From positions 1-27,921 of IMG/VR virus record IMGVR_UViG_3300027578_000029: a stretch of 27,921 bases of DNA; one strand, given 5' to 3'. Positions 24,915 through 27,921 of the stretch are shown here, piece after piece; within the stretch, counting starts at the first letter, position 1, and the number at the start of each line of letters is the position of its first letter. This DNA comes from a virus. The notes under the pieces are model-generated. The model made no database searches. It saw only the letters and a list, made by a program, of their open reading frames with translations, and was not told where the DNA came from. The translations under genes were made by a program, and so were the position numbers.

Positions 24915-25462
24915 TGAAACCATATATATTCGTTGATTTGGACGAGACATTAATTCACACTTATGATTTTCACGAAATGCCGTGCAAATGTGCGGTGCCA
25001 GTGACGGTTGAAGAGGTTCAATTTAAAACATCCCTGAGACCCGGCGCAAAGGAATTTCTCGCTAAACTGCGTGAGATTGGAGAGGTTCGTATGTTGACCA
25101 TCGCCACTTACGATTATGCAATAGAAATGAATCGGCTCTTTGATTTGGGTTTTGTTGAAAAGGATATTTATGCTCGTCACCATATTCAAGCCCCCACTAT
25201 TGATTTAAAACCAGCAGAGTTTGTTTATTTATTTGATAATTTGCCGCTTAGAGAGAATCGCCGTAAGATTGAATTTTTGCGCTGCGTAACCATAAATAAA
25301 ATTCCTAGCTACATTCAAGTTAAGGAATATCGTGGGGGTCAGCGCTTTCCTTTTGACAAAGAAGAAATTGACCGCTTAACTAAAGCTTTATATGAATCAA
25401 ATGGAACTACTACAGAGGATACCGAAAGAGCATTATACCACTCACGAAGGGAAACAGATTAA
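24914..25462 (+). CDS. HAD-superfamily (FCP1/NIF-like) phosphatase, 182 aa
   Basis: Begins MKPYIFVDLDETLIHTYDFH, with the HAD nucleophile motif DLDET (Asp8, Asp10). Motif II lies near MLTIATYDYA and a later acidic motif at YLFDNLPL (Asp108). The lack of a large cap resembles FCP1/NIF-type phosphatases. The start at 24914 is chosen because the motif begins at once and GGTGGAG lies 13 bases upstream; an upstream in-frame ATG (24875) would add 13 residues with no homology signal. It could dephosphorylate a sugar phosphate or nucleotide intermediate for the neighbouring enzymes, but the substrate is unknown. Confidence 0.78.
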   Translation: MKPYIFVDLDETLIHTYDFHEMPCKCAVPVTVEEVQFKTSLRPGAKEFLAKLREIGEVRMLTIATYDYAIEMNRLFDLGFVEKDIYARHHIQAPTIDLKPAEFVYLFDNLPLRENRRKIEFLRCVTINKIPSYIQVKEYRGGQRFPFDKEEIDRLTKALYESNGTTTEDTERALYHSRRETD

Positions 25463-25610
25463 AGTAGGAGAACTGCTTGCAATTTTAAATGAAAAAAATA
25501 CTAGTAATGGGTCTTCCCGGCGCGGGCAAGACAACCCTATCAACAGAACTGGCAAAGCTTCTAAACGCAGTTCACTTCAACGCAGACGAAATAAGAAAAG
25601 AAATAAATAA
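25392..25610 (+). CDS. Possible small overlapping ORF, 72 aa
   Basis: The first 35 codons (MELLQRIPKEHYTTHEGKQI, then KVGELLAILNEK) read like real protein, while the rest is a shadow of the kinase gene in another frame and is Arg/Ser-rich. It overlaps the HAD gene by 71 bases and the next gene by 122. It may be an independent small gene, or a remnant cut by a length change in the A7 run at 25492-25498. Without that run a short peptide would remain. Low confidence. Confidence 0.25.
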   Translation: MNQMELLQRIPKEHYTTHEGKQIKVGELLAILNEKNTSNGSSRRGQDNPINRTGKASKRSSLQRRRNKKRNK

Positions 25611-26259
25611 AAATCTTGGCTTTTCTCCAGAGGATCGTATAGAACACGCCAAAAGAATGGGTGTTTTATGTGACATTGTGACTCGCTCTGGTCAATATGC
25701 AATTGCGGATTTTATTTGCCCCACACCAGAAGCTAGAGAAGCTTTTGGGCTAGAGAATACATTTGTTGTGTTTGTAAACAGAAAGCCAATTAGAGACTTT
25801 GCTGACACGACCAAAATGTTTGTGGCTCCAAACAAAACCCATGTTGTGGTAACTGACGATGGATCGCCGCTTTATTGGGCAACCAAAATCAAACAATTAT
25901 TAATTCCAACGTTTAACAGCAAAGCGCCAACTGCTTTTATGTTAGGGAGATATCAGCCATTTCACGATGGTCATAAAAAATTAATCATTGAAGGAATCAA
26001 TAGAGTTGGGCAAGTTTGCATTGCGATCCGAGATACCCAAGGAATTGACGAGAAGAATCCCTTTAATTTTGAGCAAGTTGAGCAGAATATTCGCGCGGCT
26101 ATGCACGAATACGATGGCAAATACTCAATTGTTAGAGTGCCAAACATAACTAATATCTTTTACGGTAGAGACGTAGGGTATAAGATAGAAGAGATTGTGC
26201 TTGATGAAAGTACTCAAAATATATCAGCAACTAAGATAAGGTCAGAAATTTTAAAATAA
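25489..26259 (+). CDS. APS-kinase-like P-loop kinase fused to nucleotidyltransferase, 256 aa
   Basis: Residues 1-140: MKKILVMGLPGAGKTTLSTE contains the P-loop GLPGAGKT (8-15). NADEIRKEINKNLGFSPEDR (31-50) and YAIADFICPTPEAREAF match APS kinase (CysC) rather than a plain nucleotide kinase. Residues 145-256 are a cytidylyltransferase-type domain with QPFHDGH (His159, His162) and the ISATKIR ending (245-251). The fusion order is kinase then transferase, the reverse of NadR. It probably activates a small molecule by phosphorylation and nucleotidyl transfer. Candidates are PAPS-like, NMN or sugar phosphate. It closes the enzymatic part of the operon. Confidence 0.78.
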   Translation: MKKILVMGLPGAGKTTLSTELAKLLNAVHFNADEIRKEINKNLGFSPEDRIEHAKRMGVLCDIVTRSGQYAIADFICPTPEAREAFGLENTFVVFVNRKPIRDFADTTKMFVAPNKTHVVVTDDGSPLYWATKIKQLLIPTFNSKAPTAFMLGRYQPFHDGHKKLIIEGINRVGQVCIAIRDTQGIDEKNPFNFEQVEQNIRAAMHEYDGKYSIVRVPNITNIFYGRDVGYKIEEIVLDESTQNISATKIRSEILK

Positions 26260-26263
26260 AAAA

Positions 26264-26365
26264 ATGAAACTAGATACTAAAAGTGAACGTTTACAGTTTG
26301 CACTAATGATCTTAGCAATCATTGCGGATGTTGCATTAATAATTAATATCATTCACCATTGGTAA
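26264..26365 (+). CDS. Tiny membrane protein, 33 aa
   Basis: ATG 26264 is four bases after the kinase fusion stop. A charged N-terminus (MKLDTKSERLQ) leads into a hydrophobic helix (FALMILAIIADVALIINII), ending HHW. Size, position in the operon and the hydrophobic run with a charged flank support a real small protein. Function is unknown. Confidence 0.5.
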   Translation: MKLDTKSERLQFALMILAIIADVALIINIIHHW

Positions 26366-26369
26366 AATA

Positions 26370-26449
26370 ACCTCCCCCGGTTTCCCGGTTCTCTCAACCA
26401 AAGAGAATTGGGGAATTTTCCCCATTTTCTATAAATGGGGGTGGGGGGT
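26370..26449 (+). other. Structured leader between two tiny membrane-protein genes
   Basis: Contains GGGGAATTTTCCCC (26410-26423) and CCCCATTT/AAATGGGG (26420-26427 and 26433-26440, 5-base loop), which share the CCCC at 26420-26423 and so cannot form together. TTCTCT/AGAGAA lies just before, and CCTCCCCC (26371-26378) can pair with the G-run 26437-26448. Reads like an attenuator or switch, but no known class was recognised. Confidence 0.4.
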
Positions 26450-26461
26450 GTAAATACCACT

Positions 26462-26554
26462 GTGAAGAATAATAACGATCTAGAAACAGATTGGTTAATT
26501 ATTTTTCTTATACTGTGCCTTACTTTAGCTTTCCTTGCTATAGCCAAGAAGTAA
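26462..26554 (+). CDS. Tiny membrane protein, 30 aa, GTG start
   Basis: Opens at GTG 26462-26464 after GTGTAAATACCACT. Polar N-terminus (MKNNNDLETDW), then one hydrophobic helix (LIIFLILCLTLAFLAIA) and a KK end. It is the last rightward gene, upstream of the terminator at 26726. The structured leader just before may control it. The start codon is inferred from the hydrophobic layout. Confidence 0.45.
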   Translation: MKNNNDLETDWLIIFLILCLTLAFLAIAKK

Positions 26555-26725
26555 CGTCTCATACATTGCGCATTAACCCCCGATATTGTTCTATATATAG
26601 CACTTCTCTGTGCATTATTAAGACAAGATCGAATAATTATTAAGATATATAAGAATAAAGAGAGAGAAGAAGCATTTTAGGATAGGGAAAATTGAAGTAG
26701 AGCGGATTAAATACCACCCCCCCCG
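26555..26725. other. Intergenic gap without a gene
   Basis: A-rich stretch with CTATATATAG (26592-26601) and repeats of ATTAA/AAATACCACC type. No ORF, tRNA or clear signal was found, apart from its being the junction before the convergent terminators. Confidence 0.6.
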
Positions 26726-26756
26726 CGCGCCCGCAGGAAACGCGGGTCGCGTTTTT
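26726..26756 (+). terminator. Rho-independent terminator closing the rightward operon
   Basis: CGCGCCCGC / GCGGG-T-CGCG stem (one bulge) with a seven-base loop (AGGAAAC), followed directly by TTTTT. Ends the rightward transcript. Confidence 0.8.
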
Positions 26757-26785
26757 AAAAAATGGGGGAGGGTCTCGCGACCCTC
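26757..26785 (-). terminator. Terminator of the G+C-richer leftward cassette
   Basis: Perfect stem GAGGGTC/GACCCTC with loop TCGC; on the minus strand the sequence after it is CCCCATTTTTT. It faces the rightward terminator, so the two units are insulated. Confidence 0.7.
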
Positions 26786-26790
26786 GCGCA

Positions 26791-27036
26791 TCACTTGCTC
26801 GGATAGTGTCCGAACTTGTCCTTGAAAGTCCAGAGCGCATCGCCCCAGAAGTCTTCGTCATAAGAGAGCAACCAAGTGGTTGCTTTCTTTGCTCGCTTTG
26901 CATCGCCGCCGCAATCGGCAAGGCGAATCGCGAACACGTTTGCAGCGACTTGCTGCGAAAATTCCGCATCGGTTGATTGGGCGTTAAGGCCCGCAATCAC
27001 TTGGTTCCAGAAGTTGTTTTCTTTGTTGTTTTTCAT
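26791..27036 (-). CDS. Protein of unknown function, 81 aa
   Basis: The start is chosen at ATG 27034-27036 (MKNNKENNFWNQVIAGLNAQ) rather than the in-frame ATG at 27060, because a TATCTT box ends six bases before 27036. The sequence has AANVFAIRLADCGGDAKRAK and ends WTFKDKFGHYP; Lys, Ala and Trp are frequent. No domain was recognised. Composition is G+C-richer than in the neighbouring rightward operon, like the other two genes of this cassette. Terminated 6 bases past its stop. Confidence 0.6.
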   Translation of the reverse strand: MKNNKENNFWNQVIAGLNAQSTDAEFSQQVAANVFAIRLADCGGDAKRAKKATTWLLSYDEDFWGDALWTFKDKFGHYPSK

Positions 27037-27042
27037 GCTGCT

Positions 27043-27070
27043 AAGATAGCACACGCGCACCGCATTGCAA
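27043..27070 (-). promoter_or_regulatory. Promoter with TTGCAA/TATCTT, leaderless layout
   Basis: TTGCAA (27065-27070), 16-base spacer, TATCTT (27043-27048) with extended TGC, six bases before ATG 27036 on the minus strand. Transcription would start at the start codon. Confidence 0.5.
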
Positions 27071-27078
27071 GGAATTTT

Positions 27079-27159
27079 TTATCTTTTCTTTCGCCCTTGC
27101 GTAAGTAACGCAATGGCAAGGATTAAGAAAAAAACTAGAGGGAAAAGCTCGGCGGTCAT
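27079..27159 (-). CDS. Tiny membrane protein, 26 aa, coupled to upstream gene
   Basis: ATG 27157-27159 overlaps the TGA of the 232-residue gene (ATGA). Short N-terminus (MTAE), hydrophobic helix (LFPLVFFLILAIALL), then TQGRKKR. The positive C-terminus suggests N-out, C-in insertion. Similar in form to the tiny membrane proteins at 26264-26554 on the other strand, though not the same sequence. Confidence 0.5.
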   Translation of the reverse strand: MTAELFPLVFFLILAIALLTQGRKKR

Positions 27160-27854
27160 AGGGTTGCCACCACCACAAACCCCGTTGCATCTTTTTTGCC
27201 TGCACCCTTTGCCTTGAGGCCAACCACCACGTTGCGCTTGTCAAGGAAACGCAAGTCACTTTCGTCACCGTTCACCACAGGAAACCCTTGCCACGTTGGG
27301 GGAAGGTAGTTCGCGAACACTACCGCAACGTTTCCACCTGCGCGCAATACGTCAACGGCTTGCGCTTCGTTGCTTTCGCTGCGCGAGAAAGTCAAATGGT
27401 AGTTCGAAGGCATTGCGCCCTTAGCAAATTGCAAAGCACGAATAGGTGACTTCGAATAGTCATAGAACTGCACAGAGGGAAACGCAGCGAACACGCCCAG
27501 CCGCTCCCATGCAATGTCACTTGTTCCGTTCAAGCGAACACAAGCCTTCATTCCCTGCTTTTCACAGTTTGCAACGAATGCGCGAATGTCAGCGAAGAGA
27601 AGAGCCTTGAAGGTAGCGAAGTCATCGAAAAATAATTGTGTGCGCCGAATGCGCGCTTGCTGCACGTTGCTCATCTTGCCACGCCCAGCCGTGTAAAGGC
27701 ACGCGAGGGTGCATCCGACAGAGCGATGCGTGCAAACCTCGCCACGCCCAGCTTGGCGCGCTGGCGCAAGGTACAGAATCGCCGTGAGCCATCCGAAAGC
27801 CTCGCCCTTGCTAGTCTTAGCGTCCGCGCCAACCGATAGGAGATTTAATTTCAT
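27156..27854 (-). CDS. Cys-motif phage protein of unknown function, 232 aa
   Basis: MKLNLLSVGADAKTSKGEAF then WLTAILYLAPA starts a pattern I recall from a widespread phage family of unknown function. The segment VCTHRSVGCTLACLYTAGRG carries Cys-x6-Cys-x3-Cys (about residues 41-53), which may bind metal. Later ACVRLNGTSDIAWERLG and FYDYSKSPI are also in my recalled pattern. Length is near that family. The nearly identical base run GCTGGGCGTGGC encodes AGRG twice (before the Cys motif and after it). G+C-richer than the rest of the window. A TAAGGT box ends six bases before the ATG. Function is unknown. Confidence 0.65.
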   Translation of the reverse strand: MKLNLLSVGADAKTSKGEAFGWLTAILYLAPARQAGRGEVCTHRSVGCTLACLYTAGRGKMSNVQQARIRRTQLFFDDFATFKALLFADIRAFVANCEKQGMKACVRLNGTSDIAWERLGVFAAFPSVQFYDYSKSPIRALQFAKGAMPSNYHLTFSRSESNEAQAVDVLRAGGNVAVVFANYLPPTWQGFPVVNGDESDLRFLDKRNVVVGLKAKGAGKKDATGFVVVATL

Positions 27855-27860
27855 GCGAAT

Positions 27861-27869
27861 ACCTTAGCA
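27861..27869 (-). promoter_or_regulatory. Extended -10 box, leaderless layout
   Basis: TGC-TAAGGT on the minus strand, with six bases between the box and ATG 27854. No good -35; a T-run lies at the expected distance. No Shine-Dalgarno before the ATG. Confidence 0.35.
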
Positions 27870-27921
27870 CGCCCACGCAAAAAAAAAAGAAAAAAAAATC
27901 GCATTTAAAAATAAAAATCGC

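Noticed and set aside
26353-26562. Minus-strand 69-residue ORF
   Set aside because: Antisense to the structured leader and tiny plus-strand genes; no support.
27041-27268. Minus-strand 75-residue ORF
   Set aside because: Overlaps the Cys-motif gene out of frame, with odd Trp-rich composition.
27514-27839. Two plus-strand Arg/Ala/Ser-rich ORFs
   Set aside because: Shadows of the Cys-motif gene, favoured only by its G+C content.

Overview
The window is part of a tailed double-stranded DNA phage genome (Caudoviricetes). The gene order large terminase, portal, prohead protease/scaffold, decoration protein, major capsid, then tail and fibre genes is a standard phage head-to-tail late block. PhoH, a sigma-like factor and many small tightly packed unknown genes fit a fairly large virulent-type phage, probably environmental. 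No host marker, integrase or tRNA gene was seen, so the host is unknown. The standard genetic code fits every gene.

Layout. Positions 1-20368 form a long leftward (minus-strand) block. In its own direction of transcription it holds: a mini-MscS-like membrane protein, a putative tail tube or virion protein, PhoH ATPase, a zinc-ribbon protein, a sigma-like factor with a Cys cluster, a double-HTH protein (candidate small terminase), a zinc-finger/ERCC4 nuclease, large terminase, a glycosyltransferase-like protein, portal, prohead protease with a nested scaffold, decoration-like protein, major capsid, a strong terminator, two connector-like proteins, an Ig-like protein, two fibre or structural proteins, and a very large collagen-like fibre that runs off the left edge. 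The region 20435-26554 is a rightward operon: metallophosphoesterase, small proteins, an AbrB-like protein, a cupin, a NodU/CmcH-type carbamoyltransferase, a HAD phosphatase, an APS-kinase-like/nucleotidyltransferase fusion and three small membrane proteins. It ends at a terminator at 26726-26756. From 26757 to the right edge there is a G+C-richer leftward cassette: a Cys-motif protein, a 26-residue membrane protein and an 81-residue unknown.

How it may work together (inference). The phage sigma-like factor probably directs late transcription. A recurring GTGTAAAT-like motif 7-23 bases upstream of several leftward genes is a candidate for its promoter. The rightward operon looks like an auxiliary small-molecule or sugar modification cassette (activation, carbamoylation, dephosphorylation). 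Together with the glycosyltransferase in the virion block it could decorate phage DNA, virion fibres or host surface glycans. Three genes, including the first of the rightward operon, carry a TANNNT box 6-7 bases before ATG, which predicts leaderless mRNAs.
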